From the NCBI RefSeq assembly GCF_001591365.1, contig NZ_BCUT01000002.1, positions 186,001 to 250,000 on the forward strand: a stretch of DNA of 64,000 nt. The letters run 5' to 3'. The stretch comes from Variovorax paradoxus NBRC 15149 (lineage in GTDB: Bacteria; Pseudomonadota; Gammaproteobacteria; Burkholderiales; Burkholderiaceae_C). The notes below the pieces were generated by a model. It did not search any database, was not told where the DNA came from, and worked only from the letters and a program-made list of their open reading frames with translations. Shown here one piece after another: positions 9,244 through 19,436 of the stretch (its first letter is position 1; every line of letters begins with the position of its first letter). Both the position numbers and the translations under genes were made by a program.

Positions 9244-10203
9244 TCACTCGAGCTTCATCCCGGCGCTCTTGATCAGAGGACCCCACTTGTCGCGCTCGCT
9301 GCGGGCGAAGCGGTCCAGGCTGTCGGGCGCGCCGCCCGCAGCTTCGTGACCGAGTTCCAGGAGACGCTGCCGCGCCTCGGGCAGTGCCAGGATCTTTGCA
9401 ATCTCTGCGTTGAGCTTCTGAACAATGGCGGCAGGCGTCCCACGAGGCGCATAGAGCCCGTTCCAAGCGACCACCTGGAATCCCTCCAGCCCCTGGGCCG
9501 TTGCGGGCTGGATACCCGGCAGAAGCGCCGACTCCTTGAGGGAGGTCACCGCCAATGCCTTCAGCTTGCCGCTGGCAACAAAGGGCCGCGCCGCGCTCGC
9601 CGTATCGATGGCCACCAGCACCTGTCCGCCCATGAGATCGGTCATCGAAGTACCGGAGCCTTTGTACGGCACGGCCCGCATGAGCGCGCCACTTTGCTTC
9701 TGGATGAGTTCCTGCACCAGGCGCGACGTCGTGCTCGGGAGTCCGACGTTGACGGCATCGGGCCGTGCCTTCGCGTCGGCCAGCAGATCCGCCATGTTCT
9801 TGTACGGCGCGTTCGGGTTCGCAAGGATCACCATGGGAAACGTGCTGACCAATGCCACGGGCTCGAAGTCCTTGACCGGATCGAAGGGCATCGAGGGATA
9901 GAGGAATTGATTCAGCACATGCGTGCCATTCGTCCCCATGAGCAGGGTGTAGCCATCGGGGGCGGCCCGCGCGGCTTCCGCGGCGCCGATGTTGCCTCCC
10001 GCGCCCGCACGGTTCTCCACCACCAGGGGCTGCCCGAGCGCGCGGCCGAGATGCTCGGCCAGATAGCGCGTCGCGACGTCCGTGCCCTGCCCTGCCTGGT
10101 AGGGAACGACGATGCGTATCGGCTTCGTGGGATAGGTCTGAGCCATGGCGGAATGGCTCGAGAACGCCAGCAGGGCCAGCAAGATTCCAGTGATGCGCTT
10201 CAT
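9244..10203 (-). CDS. Bug-family tripartite tricarboxylate transporter substrate-binding protein
   Basis: This is a 319-residue periplasmic receptor. I start it at the ATG of 10203, eight bases after GGAG; the longer open frame upstream overlaps the CoA-transferase gene. A signal peptide (ITGILLALLAFSSHSAMAQ) precedes YPTKPIRIVVPYQAGQGTD, then the ENRAGAGGNIGAAEAARA and GYTLLMGTNGTH motifs, PYKGSGTSMTDLMGGQV and the C-terminal ARQRLLELGHEA, all standard for Bug proteins. No TctA/TctB permease lies nearby, as is usual for orphan Bug receptors. As the last gene of a CoA-catabolic operon it probably binds the carboxylate fed to the acyl-CoA synthetase. Confidence 0.9.
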   Translation of the reverse strand: MKRITGILLALLAFSSHSAMAQTYPTKPIRIVVPYQAGQGTDVATRYLAEHLGRALGQPLVVENRAGAGGNIGAAEAARAAPDGYTLLMGTNGTHVLNQFLYPSMPFDPVKDFEPVALVSTFPMVILANPNAPYKNMADLLADAKARPDAVNVGLPSTTSRLVQELIQKQSGALMRAVPYKGSGTSMTDLMGGQVLVAIDTASAARPFVASGKLKALAVTSLKESALLPGIQPATAQGLEGFQVVAWNGLYAPRGTPAAIVQKLNAEIAKILALPEARQRLLELGHEAAGGAPDSLDRFARSERDKWGPLIKSAGMKLE

Positions 10204-10258
10204 GACATTGTCTCCAGATATTGTTGTGCGGGCTGTGCGCCCTGTCTCGCGGCACCGC

Positions 10259-11467
10259 TTACGGGCAGACGCCGGTTTCCTGCAAGCGGTTGATGTGTCC
10301 TTCATCGAATCCGGCTTCATCGAGGACCTCTCGCGCGTGTTGTCCGAAGCGCGGAGGAGGCCCGATCGGCCGGCCGGGTGTCTGCGACAAGCGAACCGGA
10401 ACACCGATGCCCTGGTAGCCCTCGAGCTTCACCTGCATGCCGCGGTGCACCGCGTGCGGTTGCGAGAAGGCCTCGAGCACCGTGTGCACCGGCCCCACCG
10501 GCACGCCGCTTCGCATGAGCGTGCTGCACACCGACTCTCGCGGCCACGCTGAAAGTACAAGCTCGATGCGGCTTCGCAGTTCATCGCGGTGCTGCAGCCT
10601 CGCGGAGTTGCTTGCGAAGCGCGGATCGTCGATCAGCTCGTCCAGCTGCATGACGCTGCAGAACTTCGCGAACTGGCGGTCGTTGAGAATTCCGAGAAAG
10701 ACCAGTCCGTCCTGGCACTGGAACTTGTCGTAGGGGGCAATGTTCGGATGCGCGCTGCCCAGCAAGCCCGGAACCTGGTCGGAATACATCCAGTTCGCCG
10801 CGTGCGGCACCAGCAAGCTCAATGCGGTGTCGAACAGCGTAGCTTCCACGCGTTGGCCGCAGCCCGTTCGATCGCGGTGGTGCAGCGCCAGCAGGATGCC
10901 CGTGAGGGCGCTGTAGCCCGTCAGGTGATCGACGATGGGAATGCCCATGCGCGTGGGGCCCGACGACGGGTCGCCGTTGACGCTCATGATGCCGCACATC
11001 GCCTGCAGCACCGCGTCGTAGCCCGGCAGGCCGCCCAACGGACCGTCTGCGCCGAAACCCGAGATCGAGCAATAGATCAGGCCCGGAAAGCGCGGCTTCA
11101 GTTCGTCCTCGAAGTCCAGCCCCCAGCGCTGCATCGTGCCGGGGATGAAGTTCTCCACCAGCACGTCAGCATCCTTCAGGAGATGCAGCAGCGTCTCGCG
11201 GCCTTCGGGATGGGCCAGGTTCATGGCCATGCCGCGCTTGCCGCGGTTCACCGCCGTGAAGTAGGCCGCGTCGCCCTCTTCGTCGAACGGCGGGCCGAGC
11301 GTGCGGGTCTCGTCGCCCGAGGGCGGTTCGATCTTGGTCACCTCGGCGCCGTGGTCCGAAAGGATCTGGGTGCACAAGGGTCCAGCCAGGACCCTCGACA
11401 GGTCGATGACGCGCAGCCCGGCTAGCGCGCCGTGCCCCCGGGCACTTCGCTTGGACGAATTTGGCAT
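10259..11467 (-). CDS. CaiB/BaiF family (family III) CoA transferase
   Basis: The 402-residue protein has the full family III layout: LAGLRVIDLSRVLAGPLCTQ at the N-terminus, then GAEVTKIEPPSGDETR, KRGMAMNLAHPEGRETLLHL, DVLVENFIPGTMQRWGLD and SISGFGADGPLGGLPGYD. The following segment, GIPIVDHLTGYSALTGILLAL, contains the Asp that forms the acyl/CoA anhydride intermediate in this family. It moves CoA between carboxylic acids. It lies 55 bases upstream of the Bug receptor gene and 101 bases downstream of the MaoC-like gene on the same strand, which places it in a CoA-ester catabolic operon. Confidence 0.92.
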   Translation of the reverse strand: MPNSSKRSARGHGALAGLRVIDLSRVLAGPLCTQILSDHGAEVTKIEPPSGDETRTLGPPFDEEGDAAYFTAVNRGKRGMAMNLAHPEGRETLLHLLKDADVLVENFIPGTMQRWGLDFEDELKPRFPGLIYCSISGFGADGPLGGLPGYDAVLQAMCGIMSVNGDPSSGPTRMGIPIVDHLTGYSALTGILLALHHRDRTGCGQRVEATLFDTALSLLVPHAANWMYSDQVPGLLGSAHPNIAPYDKFQCQDGLVFLGILNDRQFAKFCSVMQLDELIDDPRFASNSARLQHRDELRSRIELVLSAWPRESVCSTLMRSGVPVGPVHTVLEAFSQPHAVHRGMQVKLEGYQGIGVPVRLSQTPGRPIGPPPRFGQHAREVLDEAGFDEGHINRLQETGVCP

Positions 11468-11568
11468 GGCCGATCTCGAGAGGCACCGCCGCGGAGAACT
11501 GGCGTGAGCCAGCCGCCGGGGCGATCCCGGTTGCTAATCATGGGCACCCCGTGCGGGGGTGCGATGGC

Positions 11569-12711
11569 TCAGCCGCGCGTGGGCAGCTCGACCACGCCGG
11601 AGCCGAGCACGGAAAGCTCGTCGTCCTGGTTGTGGGCTTCCTGGGAAATCTCCACCAGGTGGCGTCCGTTCTCGACGAACTTGCGCTTGACGTGCCCCTT
11701 GATGAACAGCATGTCGCCTTCAGGGTTGTGGCGGCGGATCTTGCAGTGCGCCTTGCGCAGGAAGCCTTCGTCGCCCGCCCAGTTGGTCAGGTGGTGCGTG
11801 AGCCATGAGGTGCGTTCAGGGCCGTAGTCGTAGGCACCGGGCGCGCCGACTTCGAGTGCGAAGTCCTCTTCCCAGTGCACGCGCTCCGGCACATCGGGAA
11901 TGCCGAAGCGATTCGTGATGCCCACGCCCGGGTGCGCATCGATCAGCTTCCACGCGAGCTTGTTCGCCCGGATGTACAGCCCGCCCCATCCCTGGGCATA
12001 CGCGATGAAGCCCGTGACGGTCATCGGTCCCTTGAACATGGTCGGCAGCGCCTCGCCCTCCTTCACGTCCTCCCAGTAGCGCGTCTTGCTGCCCCGCACC
12101 TCCTCCTTGGCGTAGAGCTTGTAGGCCTCCTGGATTTCTTCAGTCGTGTAGCGGCGCGGCGCTTTCGCACGCACCTCCTTGTACTTGCTTCCCTGCTCGC
12201 GGGCGTGGTCCCGCTCGGTGCGGAAGCACCAGCTGTCCGCCTCGGCGACCTTGTCGCCATGCTGATTGAAGAAGTCGACGTGGTAGATCTGCTGGACCGC
12301 GCGGCCGGCGAACTTGGTCTGGTGCTCGACCAGGTCCTTGAGATAGGCCTCGGTGCGGATCGTGTCGTTGCGATGGACGGGCTTGTGCCACTCCCAGTCC
12401 GCGCCCGACCACATGGCATGCACACCCGGCAGTCCGCCGACATAACCGGAGACGATGCGGCTCGTCGAGAAGAGGAAGCTCGGCAGCGCGATGATGCCGC
12501 CGTACTTCGACTTGGCCGCGTAGTCGGGATCGCACCAGAGCGGGTTGTCGTCGCCGATGCCGTGCGCGTAGTGCCGGATGTTGTCGCGCGTCGCTTCATA
12601 GCACCACGGCTCGGCGGTGGCGCCGATCTTCTGGCCGATGCGCTCGCGCAGTTCGTCCAGGCCGTTCTCGGTGATCTTGGGGAAGGTTCTTTCGGTGGTG
12701 GTGGTGGACAT
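11569..12711 (-). CDS. MaoC-like double hotdog acyl dehydratase (FAS1-like dehydratase domain)
   Basis: This is a 380-residue protein with two hotdog-type halves (roughly residues 1-165 and 195-380). The N-terminal half carries IRHYAHGIGDDNPLWCDPDYA, the hydratase-2 motif region. Here the position usually held by the catalytic His (D-x-N-P-x-H) is Trp, so activity would have to reside elsewhere or differ. ATG 12711 is five bases after GGAG. The gene sits between an acyl-CoA synthetase and a CoA transferase, so hydration/dehydration of a CoA thioester is the likely role. Its exact substrate is not clear. Confidence 0.8.
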   Translation of the reverse strand: MSTTTTERTFPKITENGLDELRERIGQKIGATAEPWCYEATRDNIRHYAHGIGDDNPLWCDPDYAAKSKYGGIIALPSFLFSTSRIVSGYVGGLPGVHAMWSGADWEWHKPVHRNDTIRTEAYLKDLVEHQTKFAGRAVQQIYHVDFFNQHGDKVAEADSWCFRTERDHAREQGSKYKEVRAKAPRRYTTEEIQEAYKLYAKEEVRGSKTRYWEDVKEGEALPTMFKGPMTVTGFIAYAQGWGGLYIRANKLAWKLIDAHPGVGITNRFGIPDVPERVHWEEDFALEVGAPGAYDYGPERTSWLTHHLTNWAGDEGFLRKAHCKIRRHNPEGDMLFIKGHVKRKFVENGRHLVEISQEAHNQDDELSVLGSGVVELPTRG

Positions 12712-12748
12712 GCCGTCTCCTGTTGATTGAAAGGAATGAAGGGGTGGG

Positions 12749-14305
12749 TCAGGAACTGGTCGCGGCGCTGGCGGCTTCCTGCTCGCGCAGCTTTTTGCGG
12801 TGGATCTTTCCGGCGGGCGTCTTCGGCAGCTCCGTGACGAAGCTCACCTGGCGCGGGTATTCGTGCTGGCTCAGGCGGGTGCGCACCGCGTCCTGGATCT
12901 CCTCGACGAATTTCTCTCCCGCGGGCCGGTCGGAAACGACGAACGCCTTGACGACCAAGCCGCGAAGCGCATCCGGTACGCCGATGGCTGCGGCCTCCTT
13001 GACGTCGGGGTGCTTGAGGATGGCGTCCTCGACCTCGACCGCGCCGATCGTCCAGCCTGCCGAGATGATCACGTCGTCGGCCCGGCCGCCGTGCCAGAAG
13101 TAGCCGTCCTCGTCGACCCGGCCCAGGTCCTTGGTGGGCACCCATTCGCCGCGGCGCCAGAGCTTCAGTTCGCCGGTCGCGCCGGGCGCGCAAGGCTTTC
13201 CGTCAGCGTCCTGCACCTGGACGCGAAGACCCGGAATCGGCTTTCCGAGCGATCCCGCCTTGACGGGAAAGTCCGGTGCGCCGGGGTAGGACACAAGGCA
13301 CACGCCGATCTCGGTCGTGCCGTACATGCTGCAGGCCTTGTGGCCGAAGGTCGCCTCGATGAATGCGGCGGTTTCGCTGTCGATCGGCTCGCCGGTGAAG
13401 GACACCTTCTCGAGAAAGTAGCGATGCTTCGAGGCCGCGCCCGAGTTGCGCATCATCCGGTAGTGGGTCGCTGCGGCCGACAAGGTGTTGAAGCGATGCG
13501 CCTCCAGGGCCTGCAACAGCCGCTCGCCACTGAACTTGCCGGCATAGGCGCCGATCGTGACCCCCATCGCGAGCGGCGCCAGAGTCCCATGCCAGAGGCC
13601 GTGACCCCACGCCGGCGAAGACGGACACATGAACCGGTCACCAGGCCTCACGCCCGTTCCGTACAGCGCCGCGAGCATCAGGGTCACGATCGCGCGGTGC
13701 GTGTGCTTGACCGCATCGGGCAACTCCCTCGTGGTCCCGGAGGTGTACTGAAAGATGGCGAGGTCGTCCGCTCGCGTATGGACCTCGAAGGTGGGCGAGA
13801 AGCGGCCCAGTGAATCGAGGAATGCCTCGTCCGCCACGAGCACCTTCATCTCGTCGCCGGCGGGAACGACTTCCGACTTTTCGGCGTTGGTCACGACCAG
13901 GCGGGGCTTGCAGTCCTGCACCCGAAGGCGGATTCCATCCGGACCGAACAGCGTGAACATCGGGACGGCAATGGCTCCCATCTTCATCGCGCCGAAGATC
14001 GCCACGTAGAACGCCAGCGACGGCTCGAGCATCACGGCGACGCGGTCACCCGCCTTGACGCCCTCCTCGACCAGAAAGTGCGCGAACCGCGAGGAGGCCT
14101 CGGAAATCTGCCGGAAGCTGATCGATTCGTCGTCGCCCGCCGCACGGACGAGCACGACGGCTTCGCCCGCATCGACATGGCGATCGATGCACTCGTGCGC
14201 AATGTTCATGACCTGCGCATCGCCGTCGAAAAGCTCCCACAGTCCCGCCGCGCTGCAGTGGGCTTGCGCATCCGCGTAGGAGGTGTAGTGCGTCAGGTTC
14301 GTCAT
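12749..14305 (-). CDS. AMP-dependent acyl-CoA synthetase
   Basis: This is a 518-residue adenylate-forming enzyme. The phosphate-binding loop is FQYTSGTTRELPDAVKHTH, a variant of the common TSGTTGxPK form seen in medium-chain or aromatic acid CoA ligases. The motif MYGTTEIGV follows, and then the hinge/A8 region GGRADDVIISAGWTIGAVEVED. The C-terminal PKTPAGKIHRKKL contains the catalytic Lys. It should activate a carboxylic acid with ATP and CoA. It is the first gene of the minus-strand operon and is divergent from the IclR regulator, with the shared 188-base control region carrying a dyad. Confidence 0.9.
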   Translation of the reverse strand: MTNLTHYTSYADAQAHCSAAGLWELFDGDAQVMNIAHECIDRHVDAGEAVVLVRAAGDDESISFRQISEASSRFAHFLVEEGVKAGDRVAVMLEPSLAFYVAIFGAMKMGAIAVPMFTLFGPDGIRLRVQDCKPRLVVTNAEKSEVVPAGDEMKVLVADEAFLDSLGRFSPTFEVHTRADDLAIFQYTSGTTRELPDAVKHTHRAIVTLMLAALYGTGVRPGDRFMCPSSPAWGHGLWHGTLAPLAMGVTIGAYAGKFSGERLLQALEAHRFNTLSAAATHYRMMRNSGAASKHRYFLEKVSFTGEPIDSETAAFIEATFGHKACSMYGTTEIGVCLVSYPGAPDFPVKAGSLGKPIPGLRVQVQDADGKPCAPGATGELKLWRRGEWVPTKDLGRVDEDGYFWHGGRADDVIISAGWTIGAVEVEDAILKHPDVKEAAAIGVPDALRGLVVKAFVVSDRPAGEKFVEEIQDAVRTRLSQHEYPRQVSFVTELPKTPAGKIHRKKLREQEAASAATSS

Positions 14306-14357
14306 TGCCGTCTCTCGTCTTGCTTGCTGATGGAGAGACTTTGCGCGTCTGCCTGTT

Positions 14358-14394
14358 GATTGTCAATAGCGTCTATGAATTGTCTATATACAAT
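14358..14394. promoter_or_regulatory. AT-rich dyads in the divergent promoter region (candidate IclR operator)
   Basis: ATTGTCTATATACAAT at 14379-14394 is a 16-base inverted repeat, with 14 of 16 positions matching its reverse complement. A second short dyad, ATTGTCAAT, lies at 14359-14367. They stand out as AT-rich in GC-rich DNA and lie between the divergently transcribed acyl-CoA synthetase and IclR genes, where IclR-type autoregulators normally bind. The assignment to the neighbouring IclR protein is inference. Confidence 0.55.
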
Positions 14395-14493
14395 CACAGA
14401 TCGAGTGCTCCCCGCGAAGGCCATGTCGATCCGGGCGGAATGTGCACCCCGCAAAGCGTCGTATGCTTTGCAAAACTCGTGACCTCCTACCGT

Positions 14494-15273
14494 ATGCCTG
14501 CTGCTGTTCCAGTCCCTCCCCCTGCCAACAAAGGGCCTCGCGTACGCCCCGTGCCCGCGGTTTCTCGCGCCCTGGCCATCCTCCAGTTGCTGGCCAGATC
14601 CCCCGAGCCGTTGACGCTCAAATCGATTTCGGAAGGCCTCGACCTGGTGACGAGCACGTGTCTGCACATCCTGCGTGTCCTGGTCGATGAAGGCATGGTC
14701 AAGGTCGAGCCGGGCACGAAGCGCTACAGCCTGGACGTCGGCGTGCTTTCCCTGGCACGCAGCGTGGCCGAGAACAATCCGTTCCCGGCGCGCATCCAGG
14801 CCGCGCTCGATCGGCTCTCCGAGGCGTGGAACGTCACCACGATCGGCGTCAAGGTCTCCGGAGTCGAGGACCTCGTGGTGCTTTCGCTAGCGCGCTCACG
14901 CGGTCCTTTTCGGCTCTATGTGGAGGTGGGCAGCCGCTTTCCCGCACTCACCAGCGCGACGGGACGGCTCGTCTCTGCCTACGCCGATCTGTCGGATGCG
15001 GAGTTGGCCCGCCGCTTCAAGACCCTGGCCTGGGAGAACCCTCCCGATCTTGAAACCTGGAAGAAGGAAGTGCGTGCGGCGCAACGCAAAGGATTCGCGA
15101 TCGACCGCGGCAATTACATGAGCGGCATCACGGTGATTGCCGTTCCGATCTTCGACGCCCAGAAGCGCATGACGCACGCACTGGTCGCGCTCGGCGTGGC
15201 GGACCAGATGACAAGCGAGCGCACCAAGTCGCTGACCGTCGACCTGGTGCGAGAGGCAAAGGCATTGTCATGA
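14494..15273 (+). CDS. IclR-family transcriptional regulator
   Basis: The protein has about 259 residues. An N-terminal winged helix-turn-helix (VPAVSRALAILQLLA...LTLKSISEGLDLVTSTCLHIL, about residues 19-60) is followed by the IclR effector-binding GAF-like domain (RLYVEVGSRFPALTSATGRL; C-terminal VIAVPIFDAQKRMTHALVALGV). I chose ATG 14494 because homology begins soon after; ATG 14440 is a longer alternative and neither has a strong ribosome site. It is divergent from the CoA operon and probably represses or activates it. Its stop overlaps the thioesterase ATG (ATGA), so the two are co-translated. Confidence 0.87.
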   Translation: MPAAVPVPPPANKGPRVRPVPAVSRALAILQLLARSPEPLTLKSISEGLDLVTSTCLHILRVLVDEGMVKVEPGTKRYSLDVGVLSLARSVAENNPFPARIQAALDRLSEAWNVTTIGVKVSGVEDLVVLSLARSRGPFRLYVEVGSRFPALTSATGRLVSAYADLSDAELARRFKTLAWENPPDLETWKKEVRAAQRKGFAIDRGNYMSGITVIAVPIFDAQKRMTHALVALGVADQMTSERTKSLTVDLVREAKALS

Positions 15274-15710
15274 CCGGTGCCGAGCCCACAGGCAATCGCG
15301 ATGATGTGATCGCCGCATTGCAGGACGCAGGCTGGCGGCAGCGCGCGCTTCGCGGCTTCGCAGAGCGCATGGGGCCCCTGTGGACCCGGAAGGAAGCCGA
15401 AGGGTGGGCGTACGGCATCCTGGCGACCCCGGACCATTTGAATCCAGGAGGATTTGTTCATGGAGGTGTGCTCTGCGCCCTCTTCGACCATGTCGTCAGC
15501 GCCGTTGCCTGGGAAGCGGTCGACCGCCGCGCATGCGTGACGGTTCAGCTCAACACACAGTTCCTCACGGCGGCTCGCGAGGGGCAATTTCTTGAAGCAC
15601 GGGGTCGCGTTGTACGCGCGACGTCCACTCTGGTCTTCGTGGAAGCCACGCTGAGTTGTGGAGACGCGGAGTTGCTGCGGGGCTCCAGCGTGCAGAAGAT
15701 CATGGGCTGA
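15270..15710 (+). CDS. PaaI-type hotdog thioesterase
   Basis: The 146-residue hotdog-fold protein carries HLNPGGFVHGGVLCALFDHVVS, the PaaI signature in which the Asp/Asn and HGG residues activate water and hold the thioester. The later VQLNTQFLTAAREGQFLEARGRVVR strand pair is also typical. It would release CoA from an acyl-CoA that builds up in the divergent pathway. The start codon overlaps the end of the IclR gene by four bases, so regulator and enzyme are expressed together. Confidence 0.87.
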   Translation: MTGAEPTGNRDDVIAALQDAGWRQRALRGFAERMGPLWTRKEAEGWAYGILATPDHLNPGGFVHGGVLCALFDHVVSAVAWEAVDRRACVTVQLNTQFLTAAREGQFLEARGRVVRATSTLVFVEATLSCGDAELLRGSSVQKIMG

Positions 15711-15711
15711 A

Positions 15712-15905
15712 TTACGTCACACCATCGACCTTGATGTCGACGCTGGTCACGAATGAACTTTCGTCGGATGCGAGAAACAGTGCGACATGGGAAATTTCCT
15801 CCGGCTTGTCGACGGGCCAGCATCTTGCCGTGCATGCAATCCACCCACTCCTTGTCTTTGAGCTGTTCCTTCGTCTGGCTTTTTTCGATCACGCCGGGTG
15901 AATGG
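15712..15905 (-). pseudogene. Short-chain dehydrogenase relic (C-terminal part, frameshifted)
   Basis: Read on the minus strand, 15905 to about 15800 gives SPGVIEKSQTKEQLKDKEWV...MHGKMLAR. The frame then shifts near 15795 and continues as DKPEEISHVALFLASDESSF...VDIKVDGVT followed by TAA at 15714-15712. This is the C-terminal third of a classical SDR (PG-x-I-x-T region, then the LASDESSFVTG end). The catalytic and cofactor domains are absent upstream. It converges on the thioesterase gene with one base between stops. Confidence 0.75.
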
Positions 15906-16402
15906 AACTGGCCTGCATGCCATGGCACGTCAAAACAGATTGCGGTCGCCTCCCACACCTGTAGTCCTTCGCATTCAAAACTCAAGTTGCTTCGGTCTCG
16001 ACGGGAGGAAACTGACGCTCTCTCGAAGTATCGCGTCGACGTTCACTGCTGCGGAAGGCCTTGAACCCCCGATCCCGCGCAATGAACGCGGCGAGCATGT
16101 GCGGAACCAGCGCCACCGCTCCGACTGGCCCATGCATGCGGCCATATACCTCGGCATAAGCTCCGGCAGAAGCATTTACCGAATGTCTGAGGGAAATACT
16201 GGAAAAGCGTCGGCTCAGGCGATATTCGAAAGAGGAAGCGGCGCTGTCCAAAACGGGAAAACGTGCTTGGCAATCCCGAGCACGGAGTTGGATCAGTTCG
16301 GCGCGTCCAATGCCAATGGCCTGCCCCGAATTACCAGCCAAGAGCCAACCGAGACCCGGCGAGATTGGCCACCGAGGAGCAAGAAAAGTTGCAGCGCAAT
16401 GT
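15906..16402. other. Unassigned spacer
   Basis: About 500 bases between the SDR relic and the 3' end of the sigma-54 activator. Frames on both strands are open in places (for example minus 16150-16000), but I cannot match them to a family and they have no credible start. Further gene decay is possible; nothing definite can be named. Confidence 0.4.
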
Positions 16403-17911
<1,509 letters not shown>

Positions 17912-17989
17912 GGCGTCCGTCAAGTGTAAGCGCGGGCTGCCGTCTGCTTGCCATGTTGACCACACAGTCGCACCACCGTCCGCCCAACA

Positions 17990-18034
17990 AGACAGTTGTC
18001 TGGTTTCACGACCACCCAGACATGGCCGTATGTC
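17990..18034 (+). promoter_or_regulatory. Paired dyads, candidate upstream activating sequences for the PAS/sigma-54 activator
   Basis: AGACA-GT-TGTCT occupies 17990-18001 and GACAT-N6-ATGTC occupies 18019-18034. Their centres are about 31 bases apart, close to three helical turns. TGTCTGG (17997-18003) and CCAGACA (18016-18022) also form an inverted pair. They lie 80-125 bases upstream of the sigma-54 promoter at 18113, the normal place for enhancer sites. Binding by the adjacent activator is inferred. Confidence 0.55.
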
Positions 18035-18112
18035 AACCGCTCAGGACAGCACGACGGCCTCTTGGAGTCGCGCTGGAATGCACTCCCTCGCAGCCACGGC
18101 ACTTTCAGCTGG

Positions 18113-18128
18113 TGGCATAGGCCTTGCA
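18113..18128 (+). promoter_or_regulatory. Sigma-54 (-24/-12) promoter of the ABC/PHB depolymerase operon
   Basis: TGGCATAGGCCTTGCA matches the sigma-54 consensus TGGCAC-G-N4-TTGCA at the key TGGCA and TTGCA blocks, with GG and GC exactly the right distance apart. It ends 39 bases before the ATG of the binding-protein gene. It lies in the intergenic region opposite a sigma-54 activator gene, which strongly supports the call. Confidence 0.8.
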
Positions 18129-18167
18129 ATCCATCGAACGGTTTGACCATAACTCAAGGAGACTTCC

Positions 18168-19370
18168 ATGCCATCGAACACGCGCCGCCATGTGGCCGCG
18201 GTTGCCATCGCCGCGCTGCTGCCAAGCCTTTTTTCGCCAGCTTCCGCCCAGGCACCAAAGGAAATCCGGATCGCGCAGATCCACAGCCTCACTGGGCCGC
18301 TGGAGGCCTACGGCAAGCAGGCACAGACTGGCTTCCAACTGGGCCTTGAATACGCCACTGGCGGCACCATGGCCGTGGCCGGCCGCAAGCTCGTAGTGAT
18401 CGAGCGCGACGACCAAGGCAAGCCCGACGTGGGCAAGAACTTGCTGGCCGCCGCCTACTCCGACGACAAAGCCGACATCGCGGTCGGCGCCACGTCGTCC
18501 GCCGTCGCGTTGGCCATGCTGCCGGTGGCGGAAGAATTCAAGAAGGTCTTCCTCGTCGAGACGGCGGTTGCCGACTCCATCACCGGCGAGCGCTGGAACA
18601 AATACGTCTTCCGCACCGCGCGCAACAGCTCGCAGGACGCGATCGCCAACGCCGTTGCGCTGGACAAAGACAACGTCCACATCGCCACGCTGGCGCAAGA
18701 CTATGCATTCGGCCGCGACGGCATCAAGGCCTTTAAGGAGGCGCTGAAGAAGTCCCGTATCGTGCAAGAGGAATACCTGCCGATGACGACCACCGACTTC
18801 ACTGCCGGCGCCCAGCGCATCATCCAGGCACTCAAGGACAAGCCCGGCCGCAAGATCATTTACGTCTACTGGGCCGGTGCGGGCAATCCCCTGAAGATCG
18901 CGGACATGGACCTCAAGCGCTACGGCATCGAGATCGCGGCGGGCGGCAACACACTCCAGGCAATGGTGGCCTACAAGCCGCTGGCTGGCATGGAAGGCGC
19001 AAGCTATTACTACTTCGGCCTGCCGAAGAACAAGGTCAACGATTGGTTGGTGTCCAACCACTACAGCCGCTACAAGGCTCCGCCGGACTTCTTCACGACC
19101 GACGGGTTCAATGCCGCTGTCGCGGTGGTCGAGGCACTCAAGCGCACCAACGGCGACACCAGCACCGGGAAGCTGATCGCCGCGATGGAGGGCATGAGTT
19201 TCGATTCGCCCAAGGGCACGATTTCGCTGCGCAAGGAAGACCACCAGGCAATGCAGCCGATGTACCACACGCGCATCAAGGACGACCCCGCGTTCGCCTG
19301 GGGCGTGCCGGAGTTGATCCGGGAAATCAAGCCCGAAGAGATGAGCATCCCGATCCGCAACCAGCGATAA
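18168..19370 (+). CDS. ABC transporter substrate-binding protein (HAAT/LivJ type)
   Basis: The 400-residue periplasmic type I binding protein starts at ATG 18168 after AAGGAGA. A signal peptide (VAAVAIAALLPSLFSPASAQA) precedes KEIRIAQIHSLTGPLEAYGKQAQTGFQLGLEYA, the standard opening of branched-chain amino acid-type receptors. ATLAQDYAFGRDGIKAFKEAL and the LIREIKPEEMSIP end are also typical. It is the first gene of the sigma-54-driven operon and feeds the two ATPases and two permeases at 20997-24596. The ligand need not be an amino acid. The PHB depolymerase gene next in the operon makes hydroxyacids a reasonable guess. Confidence 0.92.
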   Translation: MPSNTRRHVAAVAIAALLPSLFSPASAQAPKEIRIAQIHSLTGPLEAYGKQAQTGFQLGLEYATGGTMAVAGRKLVVIERDDQGKPDVGKNLLAAAYSDDKADIAVGATSSAVALAMLPVAEEFKKVFLVETAVADSITGERWNKYVFRTARNSSQDAIANAVALDKDNVHIATLAQDYAFGRDGIKAFKEALKKSRIVQEEYLPMTTTDFTAGAQRIIQALKDKPGRKIIYVYWAGAGNPLKIADMDLKRYGIEIAAGGNTLQAMVAYKPLAGMEGASYYYFGLPKNKVNDWLVSNHYSRYKAPPDFFTTDGFNAAVAVVEALKRTNGDTSTGKLIAAMEGMSFDSPKGTISLRKEDHQAMQPMYHTRIKDDPAFAWGVPELIREIKPEEMSIPIRNQR

Positions 19371-19421
19371 GCGCTTTGCAAGAGGCGCCCCCGGCGCTTC
19401 TGAACCACCCCATTCGCAGGA

Positions 19422-19436
19422 ACGGGCCCGGCCCGT
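19422..19436 (+). other. Perfect 15-base inverted repeat between binding-protein and depolymerase genes
   Basis: ACGGGCC-C-GGCCCGT forms a 7-bp stem with a one-base centre, preceded by a weaker GCGCC-N3-GGCGC repeat at 19385-19397. No T-tract follows, so it is not a classic terminator. It may protect the 3' end of the binding-protein message or partly attenuate transcription into the depolymerase gene. Confidence 0.4.

Noticed and set aside
15923..15943. TGGCACG followed by TTGC, resembling a sigma-54 promoter.
   Set aside because: The gap between the blocks is ten bases in place of four, so GG and GC are on the wrong spacing, and it lies in relic DNA.
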